A stretch of 64,000 bases of DNA from Arsenophonus sp048493715 (GTDB taxonomy: Bacteria > Pseudomonadota > Gammaproteobacteria > Enterobacterales > Enterobacteriaceae). The stretch covers positions 13,417 through 77,416 of the forward strand of contig JBGDCZ010000009.1 in the NCBI GenBank assembly GCA_048493715.1, written 5' to 3'. The notes under the pieces were generated by a model. The model was not told where the DNA came from and ran no database searches. It saw nothing but the letters and a program-made list of their open reading frames with translations. Position numbers and translations under genes: made by a program. Shown piece by piece: positions 26,972 to 35,282 of the stretch; the stretch's first letter is position 1, and the number at the start of each line of letters is the position of its first letter.

Positions 26972-27688
26972 TTATTGTTCTAACGCTTGTTTCTGTGCTG
27001 TAAAAATAGTTTGTAAGCCATTTTTAGCTAAAGAAAGTAGCGATAGTAGCTCCTCATGACTAAATGGCTCACCTTCGGCAGTACCTTGAACTTCGATCAT
27101 TTTACCATTATCCATCATGACAACATTCATATCTGTTTCTGCTACAGAGTCTTCACTATATTCTAGATCACACATAGGTTTGCCACCCACTATGCCAACC
27201 GAAACCGCAGCAACCATAGATTTGAGTGGGCTTTTTTTCAGTTTTTCTTCTGCGACCATCTTATTTAATGCATCAATTAAAGCGACACAAGCGCCAGAAA
27301 TTGCAGTGGTGCGAGTACCTCCATCAGCCTGAATAACATCACAATCTAGTGTAATGGTATATTCACCTAATTGTTTTAAATCAACCGCGGCTCGTAGAGA
27401 ACGTGCAATGAGGCGTTGTATCTCCATAGTACGACCGGTTTGTTTGCCTTTTGCTGCTTCACGTATATTACGGGAATTTGTTGCCCGTGGTAACATACCA
27501 TATTCTGCAGTTATCCAACCTTGGGATTGGCCTTTTAAAAAGCGAGGAACACCTTCTTCAATTGTGGCGTTACATAATACTTTGGTATCACCAAATTCAA
27601 TAAGAACAGAACCTTCAGCATGTTTAGTATATTGGCGAGTGATCCTAATAGGGCGCACCTGATCGGCCTCTCTATTTTCTAGACGCAT
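26972..27688 (-). CDS. rph: ribonuclease PH
   Basis: Phosphorolytic 3'-5' exoribonuclease trimming tRNA precursors. The 238 residues are full length, unlike the frameshifted rph-1 allele of E. coli K-12. RLENREADQVRPIRITRQYT, IQRLIARSLRAAVDL, TLDCDVIQADGGTRTTAISG and DLEYSEDSVAETDMNVVM are characteristic. It lies upstream of pyrE on the same strand, the usual rph-pyrE order, with divergent yicC beyond. Confidence 0.97.
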   Translation of the reverse strand: MRLENREADQVRPIRITRQYTKHAEGSVLIEFGDTKVLCNATIEEGVPRFLKGQSQGWITAEYGMLPRATNSRNIREAAKGKQTGRTMEIQRLIARSLRAAVDLKQLGEYTITLDCDVIQADGGTRTTAISGACVALIDALNKMVAEEKLKKSPLKSMVAAVSVGIVGGKPMCDLEYSEDSVAETDMNVVMMDNGKMIEVQGTAEGEPFSHEELLSLLSLAKNGLQTIFTAQKQALEQ

Positions 27689-27806
27689 GGTGATATCTCC
27701 GTGGTTAAATAATGTTGGTAGCGCATTATACGTTCTTCAACGTTGAATGCCTATCCTATGGTTTCACTCAAGGTTATAATCTAATTTTTATCTAAAGGAA
27801 CGAAAT

Positions 27807-28670
27807 ATGATCCATAGTATGACCGCTTTCGCACGACGAGATATAAAAAGTGAATGGGGAAATGCGGCTTGGGAGCTGCGTTCAGTTAATCAACGTTATC
27901 TTGAAACTTATATTCGCTTGCCTGAACAATTTAGAAGTCTGGAGCCGGTTATTCGTGAGCGTTTGCGTGCCCGATTAACACGAGGTAAAGTAGAGTGTAG
28001 TTTACGTTTTGAACTTAGTTCACATCAGCAGAGTGAATTAGTCCTGAATGAAGAGTTAGTTAAGCAATTGATTAGAACTGCTAACTGGGTAAAGGAGTGT
28101 AGTGGTGAAGGAAAAATTAATCCGCTAGAAATTCTTCGTTGGCATGGTGTTATTTCCGCTCAGGAGCAGAATTTAGATATTATTGGTGCGCATTTACTTA
28201 AAGAGTTAGAACTTGCGTTAGATGATTTTATTCGCAATCGGGAAAGCGAAGGGAAGATGCTGAAAATACTGATAGAGCAACGGCTAGATGCTGTTTGTCA
28301 GGAAATTCAACAAGTTCGTCGCCAAATGCCTGAAATTTTAAAATGGCAGTGTGAGCGCTTACAAACAAAGTTAGAAGAGGCAGAAATTCAGATAGATAAT
28401 AATCGGTTAGAGCAGGAGCTTATCATGTTAGCTCAACGTATTGATGTTGCAGAAGAGCTTGATAGACTTGATGCTCATGTTAAAGAGACACGTAATATTC
28501 TTAAAAAGCAAGAAGTTGTTGGCCGTCGTTTAGATTTTATGATGCAGGAATTTAACCGTGAAGCAAATACCTTGGCATCAAAGTCTATTAATAGCCAAGT
28601 AACTAATTCTGCTATTGAATTAAAAGTACTAATAGAACAAATGCGTGAGCAGATCCAGAATATCGAATAG
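27807..28670 (+). CDS. yicC: YicC family endoribonuclease
   Basis: Member of the YicC family, whose E. coli member is reported to be an endoribonuclease acting on small RNAs. The 287 residues match the E. coli length. MIHSMTAFARRD and WELRSVNQRYLETYIRLPE are typical N-terminal blocks, and VGRRLDFMMQEFNREANTLA and NSAIELKVLIEQMREQIQNI the C-terminal ones. It is divergent from rph, as in E. coli, and looks intact. Confidence 0.95.
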   Translation: MIHSMTAFARRDIKSEWGNAAWELRSVNQRYLETYIRLPEQFRSLEPVIRERLRARLTRGKVECSLRFELSSHQQSELVLNEELVKQLIRTANWVKECSGEGKINPLEILRWHGVISAQEQNLDIIGAHLLKELELALDDFIRNRESEGKMLKILIEQRLDAVCQEIQQVRRQMPEILKWQCERLQTKLEEAEIQIDNNRLEQELIMLAQRIDVAEELDRLDAHVKETRNILKKQEVVGRRLDFMMQEFNREANTLASKSINSQVTNSAIELKVLIEQMREQIQNIE

Positions 28671-28747
28671 GGTTGCATAATTAATAATCCATCAATTTTT
28701 ATTGTTGAATAACATGCACATTATATGTGCATTTCAGGAGACACAAT

Positions 28748-28876
28748 ATGCGTACATACACCTCAACTCAAGCTCGCGCCAATATGTCATAAGTACTGGA
28801 TGCAGTCACTCATGGTGAACCAGTTGAAATCACCAGCAGAGATGGTAATTTAGCTGTTATTTATCAGCAAGGCTGA
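28748..28876 (+). pseudogene. Phd/YefM-type antitoxin, nonsense mutation
   Basis: From ATG at 28748, preceded by AGGAG, the frame reads MRTYTSTQARANMS, then TAA, then VLDAVTHGEPVEITSRDGN and a stop at 28874-28876. This is the N-terminal pattern of Phd/YefM antitoxins (xxARANxxxVLDxVxxGEPVxITRRDG). The in-frame TAA at codon 15 and early end mean the antitoxin is not made. A relic of the partner Doc toxin follows, so the whole module is dead. Confidence 0.75.
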
Positions 28877-28967
28877 ATTCTAGACATACCAGAGCGCGTT
28901 AATTGGTTGTAGAGTTTAATGTGATTATACAGCGTCATGGACGCGCGGTATAGGTGCTAACCAACCA

Positions 28968-29358
28968 ATGATATGGGTTAGTGTACAGTAAGTTATAGCT
29001 TTACATGATCGTATATTGCAATGTCTTCCCGGTGTTGTTGCAATGCCCGATCCCGGCAGAGCCAACACATTCATCTTTCGGCTGTAAAACCGTACATACT
29101 ATGCAGGCGTTACCAATGTTTTAAACTGGCCGCCACTTACTGGATGGTTATCGCCCGTGGTTATATTTTTAGTGATGGTAATAGGTAATAAACGTAGCGT
29201 GATTTTATTATCATGACTTTTCGCTACCGCAACGGTATTAGTTCCGCAATAACGATAATACGTTGGAAAAGTTAACGGTAGAAACTGCTACGGAAGAAAA
29301 AACTTAGTTAGCTCAGCACCTAACGGATTTGGTGGAGCGTATTGACTCAATTCGCTGA
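28968..29358 (+). pseudogene. Doc/Fic-type toxin relic (death-on-curing family)
   Basis: Starting near ATG 28968 the text reads VIALHDRILQCLPGVVAMPD PGRA, as in Doc toxins. After a TAA it continues NRTYYAGVTNVLN; after a shift AATYWMVIARGYIFSDGNR, the position of the HxFxDANKR Fic motif but with Tyr for His; then two stops, FRYRNGI, and in another frame LEKLTVETATEEKT-stop-LAQHLTDLVERIDSIR to a stop at 29358. The order of blocks matches Doc along its length. Several stops and shifts plus loss of the motif histidine make it clearly inactive. Confidence 0.75.
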
Positions 29359-30204
29359 GCATTGTTCTATTTCCACTAAATTCAAGCAAATCACAGACAG
29401 AGAAAGATGTTTTGTGAATCATCAATAAAACGAGTTATACACTAAAATGCCCTAAAGGTGGGTATAATGCTTGCCAATACTAGATAAAGGTTCTAATTGG
29501 GGCGGTTCCTATTGGCAAAGTGGTAACCCTTTCCAGCATTTTCATGCAGAATGGCAAGGAAGAGTCTTCGTTAGAACTAGCTGGCAGTGAAACATGTCAA
29601 CAGCCCACAATTGTCATTCAATCATTTGGTCATATAATAAGAATAGCGACAGTACAATATTTGCTCAGTTATCTAGGTACAGCTGTTTTCTGGGTACGCA
29701 ACCAAAGATAGATTTATAAAAACCAATAAAATTTAAATATAAATAAGCTATCACCCAATATTTAGAACTAAGTGGCTGAATAGTACACTTATGCTGCTAT
29801 GATTTTATATTATTGTAATAATGTTGTTGATTAATTAATAATGCATTGAAGAATTTAATCATGAGATACGTCTAACGGCAAAAAGGTTACTTACTTTAGC
29901 AAATCTATTTTCATAAAGATTAGGCCATCGCTAATATTTCTTATATCGTAAAATTCTTAGATTATTTTAATATATAGGATGCTTGTTATATGAATAAGTG
30001 AAGTTTCTAGTGTAATTGAGTATATATTGAACCGATTTTTAGAATGAAATATGTCTAATTAGACGATATTTTAATTTAATTATGAATAAATTTGTAAGCA
30101 AAAGTTTATCTGTTGGTTAAGTATAATATATTGATATATAAGGATAAAATAAATATTTGTAAAGAAAAAATAGAGTTGTAAGTACTAAACAATGAGAAAA
30201 AAAC
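29359..30204. other. accessory gap with one unrecognised fragment
   Basis: About 850 bases with no intact gene. A protein-like stretch at about 29474-29580 reads DKGSNWGGSYWQSGNPFQHF then HAEWQGRVFVRTSW before a stop; I do not recognise the family. The remainder is AT-rich with frequent stops. It lies between the dead Phd-Doc module and the ArcZ-like RNA. Confidence 0.4.
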
Positions 30205-30323
30205 CATAAAGCCAGCAGAGACATCTTGCTTCTGCTGACGGTATGGCTTTATGATATATGAAATAAATTTCCCTGGTGTTGGCCAACTTGGCAGCCTGAC
30301 CTTACCTGAGGTCAGGTTTTTTT
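30205..30323 (+). ncRNA. arcZ: ArcZ-like Hfq-dependent small RNA
   Basis: AATTTCCCTGGTGTTGGC at 30266-30283 matches the conserved seed of ArcZ (RyhA/SraH), the sRNA that activates rpoS and represses many envelope and motility genes through Hfq. It is followed, as in ArcZ, by an intrinsic terminator: CCTGACC (30295-30301) paired with GGTCAGG (30310-30316), then seven T. From the proposed 5' end the RNA is about 119 nt (E. coli 121). Its 5' part is unlike E. coli and forms a long hairpin: CATAAAGC (30205-30212) with GCTTTATG (30246-30253), enclosing CAGCAGA (30213-30219) with TCTGCTG (30231-30237). arcB, the usual neighbour, is absent. The 5' end is a guess. Confidence 0.78.
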
Positions 30324-30380
30324 ATTGTTATTATAAAACATCTGACAATGACTTTATCTTTTTTTATGGATCGATTGTAG

Positions 30381-30410
30381 TTAGACTTAAATCTAGTTTT
30401 GCACTATACT
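30381..30410 (+). promoter_or_regulatory. predicted luxR promoter
   Basis: TTAGAC (30381-30386) and TATACT (30405-30410) form a plausible sigma-70 promoter with an 18-base spacer, about 50 bases before the luxR ATG. The -10 element lies inside the lux-box candidate, which suggests autorepression. Confidence 0.4.
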
Positions 30411-30416
30411 TTTGGC
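30397..30416 (+). promoter_or_regulatory. candidate lux/esa box upstream of luxR
   Basis: TTTTGCACTATACTTTTGGC matches 13 of 20 positions of the EsaR-type box read on this strand (ACCTGCACTATAGTACAGGC), with the half-site core GCACTATA exact. It overlaps the predicted -10 element and ends 42 bases before the luxR start. EsaR-type regulators repress their own genes from such a position. Confidence 0.45.
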
Positions 30417-30458
30417 TGTACATGGAAGTTTATTATTTTACTTAGGGGGTTATGTCAA

Positions 30459-31196
30459 ATGTCAGGGTTATTTTATGGTCATGAGGGAATAGATAACTCA
30501 ATAAAAAATTATTTAGATAGGAAATTGGCTGTTTTTGGGGATTTCAAATATGCATATACGATTTTCAATAAGAAAAACCCACTGCAGGTGTTAATCATCT
30601 CAAGTTATCCAGCAGAATGGGTTGAGATATATAAGAAAAAGCATTACCAACAAATAGATCCAGTAGTCTTAGCTGCACTTAATAGAGTTGCTCCTTTTGC
30701 TTGGGATGAAAATTTCTCTGTTAATGATTTAATTAGTTTTGCCAAGATTTTTAATATCTCAAAAAATTACAATGTAATGAATGGTTATACTTTCGTACTT
30801 CATGATTGTAATAACTATCTTGCTATACTGTCGATTCTGATGGATGAAGGGAGAATCATGGACATAGAAGAGAAGATAAAAGAGAATAAAGGTGATTTAC
30901 AAATGCTTCTGGTTACTGTGCATGAAAAGATCACCTCTCTATATCGAGAGATGACTCAAAAAGCCTACTATCGTCCGGTAGTCGGAAAGGATTTTTTTTC
31001 ACCACGCGAAAATGAAATTTTATATTGGGCTAGTATGGGTAAAACCTACCAGGAAATTGCAACCATACTAAGTATAAAGTTGGGTACAGTAAAATTTCAT
31101 ATTGGCAATGTTGTCAAAAAATTAGGAGTTATGAATGCTAAGCATGCAATAAGACTTGGTGTTGAGCTACAACTTATTAAACCTGTCTCCAAATGA
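30459..31196 (+). CDS. LuxR-family quorum-sensing transcription factor (EsaR/ExpR type)
   Basis: A 245-residue regulator with an N-terminal autoinducer-binding domain and a C-terminal LuxR helix-turn-helix. ATG at 30459 is chosen because an AGGGGG ribosome binding site lies nine bases before it and homologues start near here. The ligand-pocket residues of TraR/LuxR proteins are all visible: Trp and Tyr in EWVEIY, Asp-Pro in QQIDPVV, Trp in PFAWDEN and Gly in MNGYTF. The DNA-binding end reads SPRENEILYWASMGKTYQEI and keeps the invariant Glu, Leu and Gly. Its 3' end overlaps the convergent luxI by 30 bases, the arrangement of esaI/esaR and expI/expR pairs. Intact in an otherwise decaying region; whether it represses or activates is not known. 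Confidence 0.93.
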   Translation: MSGLFYGHEGIDNSIKNYLDRKLAVFGDFKYAYTIFNKKNPLQVLIISSYPAEWVEIYKKKHYQQIDPVVLAALNRVAPFAWDENFSVNDLISFAKIFNISKNYNVMNGYTFVLHDCNNYLAILSILMDEGRIMDIEEKIKENKGDLQMLLVTVHEKITSLYREMTQKAYYRPVVGKDFFSPRENEILYWASMGKTYQEIATILSIKLGTVKFHIGNVVKKLGVMNAKHAIRLGVELQLIKPVSK

Positions 31197-31829
31197 TGGA
31201 TATATTAATGGCCATTGTTTTAATTTATTATTAATAAGGCTGTCATAATGGCTCCTTATTTTTCCGATTAATTGATTTTGGCTTTCAGAGTCTACAGTTA
31301 AAAGCATTAAATACACTTTTTCGTTTTTTTCCGATATACCTTGTTCGATGATTGAAATACCCCAACCTGAACGCTCTAAAATCTTTAACATTGCGTGACC
31401 AACAATTGTAAGAATCCCATCATATCTATTTTTTTTTGCATAATTGAGCATTGCTAAAAATAATATAAAGCAGACGGGATCTTTATTGCAATTTCCATTA
31501 CGTGTTCGGTTTTTAGCCACAAAAAAGCGGCTTGATTCAATATAATTGCCTTCTGGGATATTAAGTTGTTTAAAAAAAGGAGCAAATGTGCCTGTGATCA
31601 TATTAGGAAATTGCATTTCAATAAACCTAACACTACAGATGATGGTGTTACTTGTTACGCCGAATAGATAGTTAGTCTTATCATTATCATATTCATCAAA
31701 CTCCATACCATTAGTACAGTTGACTGCCCAGTTAAGACGATCTTTAAATGTTTCTTTTCTTAGTGTAAATAGCTCTTTTGATTTTTTTTCTGTCAAAAGG
31801 CTGTAGTTCACATCAAATATTTCTAACAT
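31167..31829 (-). CDS. acyl-homoserine-lactone synthase (LuxI family)
   Basis: Makes N-acyl-homoserine-lactone signals from S-adenosylmethionine and an acyl-carrier-protein-bound fatty acid. The 220 residues match the family. The conserved positions are present in order: Arg and Phe in LRKETFKDRLNW with its Trp, the two Asp in EFDEYDNDKTNYL, Arg in SVRFIEMQFPNMI, and Glu and Arg in YIESSRFFVAKNR near residues 98-110. FLAMLNYAKKNRYDGILTIV and ERSGWG complete the fold. GGAG precedes the ATG. It is convergent with and overlaps the luxR gene. The acyl chain cannot be predicted. Confidence 0.95.
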   Translation of the reverse strand: MLEIFDVNYSLLTEKKSKELFTLRKETFKDRLNWAVNCTNGMEFDEYDNDKTNYLFGVTSNTIICSVRFIEMQFPNMITGTFAPFFKQLNIPEGNYIESSRFFVAKNRTRNGNCNKDPVCFILFLAMLNYAKKNRYDGILTIVGHAMLKILERSGWGISIIEQGISEKNEKVYLMLLTVDSESQNQLIGKIRSHYDSLINNKLKQWPLIYPSFGDRFNKL

Positions 31830-32463
31830 TTTTTCTCCATTATTTTATTTACTCGCAGATTCTATAATTAAAATTACTAAAATATTTCTATCTGGAGATA
31901 CTATTTTTCGATTTCTACTACGGGTAATAATGACTGTTATATTTTGCCTTCTCTCTAATCCCTTGTACACTAGTGGCATTAAGTTTATATATTAGTTTTA
32001 CAATGCAAGAAACTGATTTATAAGGAATATTTTGGATAGGGAACAGCGGAGCTGTTTAAATTAATCAGACTGTTTTTGATTGAAAGTTGAAATTTTTTAT
32101 AGATAAAGTTAGGTGTGCGAAGAAGACATAAAAAAGTATTCTATCATATAGAGTTAGTTTTAAAAAGCAAGCTAGAAATTTATGATATAAAAAAAATTAA
32201 AGTATCTATTAAAATAACGGAACTATCTGATAAGGATATATTTTATTGTCATAGTGATTAGTCATTGTTTTATTTAATCTTTGAGAGGAAAATCTTTGCA
32301 AGATCTGTAATAAATTTTATCTTTGTCAAAGAAAGGCAATAATTAAAGTACACGACAAGAAATTTATCGTATAATATGGCGAGCCGAATCAATTCAGCCT
32401 GTTAGAGTCATAATGAAATTAGCATTTTTTAACCAGCGGTAATATGTCAAGTCAGAGGTCACC
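31830..32463. other. luxI-pfkA intergenic region
   Basis: About 630 AT-rich bases between the divergent luxI and pfkA. Apart from the candidate lux box at 31961-31980 I see no gene or recognisable relic; it must contain the promoters of both neighbours. Confidence 0.5.
31961..31980 (-). promoter_or_regulatory. candidate lux/esa box upstream of luxI
   Basis: CCTTGTACACTAGTGGCATT matches 13 of 20 positions of the EsaR-type box (GCCTGTACTATAGTGCAGGT), including TGTAC and TAGTG around the centre. It lies about 130 bases before the luxI start. A single site this far away is weaker evidence than the one at luxR. Confidence 0.35.
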
Positions 32464-33441
32464 ATGAACAAAAAAGGAATAAAAAGAGTTGGAGTTTTAA
32501 CCAGTGGTGGTGATGCACCAGGAATGAATGCCGCTATTCGTAGTGTAGTACGAATGGGACTCTCTGAAGGTTTAGACGTTTATGGTATTTATGATGGCTA
32601 TATGGGGCTTTATGAAAATCGCATAAAACAACTTAATCGTTTTAGTGTTTCCGATATTATTAATCGCGGTGGTACTTTTTTAGGCTCTGCGCGTTTTCCT
32701 GAATTTCGTGATAGTGAGGAAGTAAGAACTCAAACTATCGATAATATGAAAAAACATGGTATTGATGCTTTAGTGGTCATCGGTGGAGATGGTTCTTATC
32801 GTGGTGCCAAGAAGATCACTGAGGCGGGTTTCCCTTGTATAGGTTTACCCGGAACGATTGACAATGATGTAGCCGGTACTGATTATACTATTGGTTATTT
32901 TACCGCTTTAGATACCATAGTCGAAGCAATTGATCGTTTACGTGATACTTCGACTTCTCATAAACGCATCTCGATTGTTGAAATAATGGGACGCCATTGT
33001 GGTGATTTGACTTTATCTGCGGCTATTGCCGGTGGTTGTGAGTTTGTCGTGTTACCTGAAATTCCTTTTGATAAGGAAGAGTTACTGACAGAAATTAAAT
33101 CTGGCCAGGCCAGAGGTAAACGTCATGCTATTGTTGCCATTACTGAACATATTTATGATGTCGATGAATTGGCGAGATATATTGAAAAAGCAACGGGGCA
33201 TGAAACGCGAGCGACTGTTTTAGGTCATATTCAACGTGGTGGTAGTCCAGTAGCTAGCGATCGTGTCCTAGCTTCCCGCATGGGCGCTTATTCTATTCAA
33301 TTACTTTTACAAGGGTATGGTGGCCGTTGTGTTGGCATTCAGAATGACAAGCTGGTTCATCATGATATTATTGATGCAGTTGAAAATATGCAACGTAAGT
33401 TTAAGAAAGATTGGTTAGACACGGCAAAGAAACTTTATTAA
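32464..33441 (+). CDS. pfkA: ATP-dependent 6-phosphofructokinase
   Basis: Committed step of glycolysis. The 325 residues fit the PfkA family (E. coli 320). The ATP site (VLTSGGDAPGMNAAIRS and GGDGSYRGAKKI), the catalytic TIDNDVAGTDYTIGYFTA and the fructose-6-phosphate residues in VEIMGRHCGDLTL and LGHIQRGGSPVASDR are all present. The E. coli neighbours (cpx and fieF side, sbp) are not seen here. It looks intact, so glucose catabolism through glycolysis is probably kept. Confidence 0.97.
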   Translation: MNKKGIKRVGVLTSGGDAPGMNAAIRSVVRMGLSEGLDVYGIYDGYMGLYENRIKQLNRFSVSDIINRGGTFLGSARFPEFRDSEEVRTQTIDNMKKHGIDALVVIGGDGSYRGAKKITEAGFPCIGLPGTIDNDVAGTDYTIGYFTALDTIVEAIDRLRDTSTSHKRISIVEIMGRHCGDLTLSAAIAGGCEFVVLPEIPFDKEELLTEIKSGQARGKRHAIVAITEHIYDVDELARYIEKATGHETRATVLGHIQRGGSPVASDRVLASRMGAYSIQLLLQGYGGRCVGIQNDKLVHHDIIDAVENMQRKFKKDWLDTAKKLY

Positions 33442-33522
33442 GTGTCTTGCTCAGGGGTTGTGATAGATAAAGTTGCTATCTATAAATAAGAAGCCCCACA
33501 AATTTGTGAAGCTTATATGATG

Positions 33523-35019
33523 TTATTGAGCAATGGCTGTATTTTTAGTCAGCCATTGTGTTATTCGTTGTTTTTCCTCATCGTTGAGCCATATGCCTAG
33601 TTTAGTTCTACGCCAAATTGCATCATCTAATTCTGTTACCCATTCGTTTTCGATTAAATAACGTAATTCTGCTTCGTATAAATTATGCCCAAAAGCTTCA
33701 CCTAAATCTGCTAACGATTGTGCTTGTTTTAAAATCAGATTGCTGTTGCTACCATAGGTGCGTGCATAACGCAATGCCATTCCTTCTGGTAACCATGGAT
33801 AGCGTTTACGTAATAACTGTGCAAAACTATCACGATCATAGCCTTCAATCTCGCCACCAGGTAGGACTGCTTCTTTTGTCCATGCTTTGCCGATATTAGG
33901 GTAGTAATGAGCTAATTTATCTATAGCATGTTCTGCAAGTTTACGATATGTGGTTAATTTACCACCAAAAACAGATAGTAAAGGTGTTTTGCCATGTTCA
34001 TCATGTATGTCGAGTGTGTAATCGCGGGTAATTGCTTGAGGTGAATCAGATTCGTCGTCACATAATGGACGCACACCTGAGTAAGTCCAGTCAATATCTT
34101 GCTGTGTTAACTGTTTTTTGAAATGATCGTTGTAAGCTTTTAATAAGTAATTGATTTCATTATTATCAATGTGAACATCTTTTGGATCACCTTGATATTC
34201 GACATCGGTAGTACCGATGATAGAAAACTCGTCCATCCAAGGAATAACAAAGACAATACGCTGATCTACATTTTGTAAAATATAAGCTTGTGAACCATCG
34301 TGTACACGAGGTACAACAATATGGCTACCTTTAATTAGCCGGATACCGTAAGGAGATGTTAATTGTAACCCTTCATCAAAGAAAGACTTAACCCAAGGTC
34401 CGGTTGCGTTTACTAATCCTTTTGCTCGCCAACTTTCTTTTTTTCCAGTACGTAAGTCTTCTGCTTCTACTATCCAGAGCCCATTCTCACGCCAGGCTTT
34501 TGTCGCTTTGGTTCGTGTTCGGACTTCACCTTTATGTTTGACAATTTCTTGTGCATTGAGGACGACTAGGCGTGCATCGTCTACCCAACAATCTGAATAT
34601 TCAAAACCTTTTTTTAGTTCTGGTTTTAATATCGAGTTTTTACCAAATTTTAACCCTTTACTGCCGGGAAGACTGGTACGTTTACCAAGGTGATCATAAA
34701 GAAAAAGGCCGGCACGGATCATCCAGGCAGGTCGAAGATGGGGTTGATGGGGTAAACGAAAACGCATAGGGAAAGCAATATGGGGAGCGAGTTTAAGCAA
34801 AACTTCGCGCTCTGCAAGAGCTTCACTAACTAAACGAAATTTATAATGTTCTAAATAGCGCAGACCACCATGGATCAGCTTAGAGCTAGCAGAAGAAGTT
34901 GCACTAGCAAGATCTTGAGCTTCTAGAAGTAATACTGATAATCCTCGACCAGAGGCATCAGCTGCAATACCAGCACCATTTATACCACCACCTATCACAA
35001 TTAAATCTTTTTTTTCCAT
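33523..35019 (-). CDS. glpD: aerobic glycerol-3-phosphate dehydrogenase
   Basis: Membrane-associated FAD enzyme that oxidises glycerol-3-phosphate and passes electrons to quinone. ATG at 35019 is taken as start: a run of G gives a ribosome binding site just before it and homologues begin MExKDLIVIGGG. The 498 residues match (E. coli 501). The FAD motif is IGGGINGAGIAADASGRG; SSASSKLIHGGLRYLEHYKF and WTYSGVRPLCDDESDSPQAI are family blocks. Tandem GlpR operators lie immediately upstream. It is divided from glpR by about 260 bases on the same strand. Confidence 0.97.
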   Translation of the reverse strand: MEKKDLIVIGGGINGAGIAADASGRGLSVLLLEAQDLASATSSASSKLIHGGLRYLEHYKFRLVSEALAEREVLLKLAPHIAFPMRFRLPHQPHLRPAWMIRAGLFLYDHLGKRTSLPGSKGLKFGKNSILKPELKKGFEYSDCWVDDARLVVLNAQEIVKHKGEVRTRTKATKAWRENGLWIVEAEDLRTGKKESWRAKGLVNATGPWVKSFFDEGLQLTSPYGIRLIKGSHIVVPRVHDGSQAYILQNVDQRIVFVIPWMDEFSIIGTTDVEYQGDPKDVHIDNNEINYLLKAYNDHFKKQLTQQDIDWTYSGVRPLCDDESDSPQAITRDYTLDIHDEHGKTPLLSVFGGKLTTYRKLAEHAIDKLAHYYPNIGKAWTKEAVLPGGEIEGYDRDSFAQLLRKRYPWLPEGMALRYARTYGSNSNLILKQAQSLADLGEAFGHNLYEAELRYLIENEWVTELDDAIWRRTKLGIWLNDEEKQRITQWLTKNTAIAQ

Positions 35020-35029
35020 GCGGCCCCCC

Positions 35030-35069
35030 AATGTTCGAAATTGCTCAAGTATGTTCGTTTTCGCTCACA
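35030..35069 (-). promoter_or_regulatory. tandem GlpR operators upstream of glpD
   Basis: Two directly abutting 20-base sites resemble the GlpR consensus (WATGTTCGWTWWCGAACATW): AATGTTCGAAATTGCTCAAG at 35030-35049 and TATGTTCGTTTTCGCTCACA at 35050-35069. The left half-site ATGTTCG is exact in both; the right halves are weaker. Position next to the glpD start and the intact glpR gene support repression relieved by glycerol-3-phosphate. Confidence 0.7.
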
Positions 35070-35282
35070 ATTTTAATCAAAATAGATGTGAAAGCCAACC
35101 ATTATTAACCGGGAAAAAAGTGATTAAATCTATACTATTTATAGTTTAGCGGCAAAATAGACTAAAAAATAGCAAATTCATTTAGAAAATGAATGTTAAA
35201 CTGATGAGAATATGAGCTTGTAAAGAAGTATAGCCAAAGAATAGAGCAGGGAAACGAGAAAATTTCTTGCGATAAGCGAGCA

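Noticed and set aside
29520..29711. Plus-strand 63-codon open frame
   Set aside because: Low-complexity AT-rich frame overlapping the better coding-like fragment in another frame; no start signal.
30251..30445. Short plus-strand open frame over the ArcZ-like RNA
   Set aside because: It runs through the terminator and has no protein similarity or ribosome binding site; the RNA explains the conservation.
33491..33516. Inverted repeat ACAAATTTGT with AAGC/GCTT after pfkA as terminator
   Set aside because: Stem is interrupted and no T-run follows on either strand; too weak to list.
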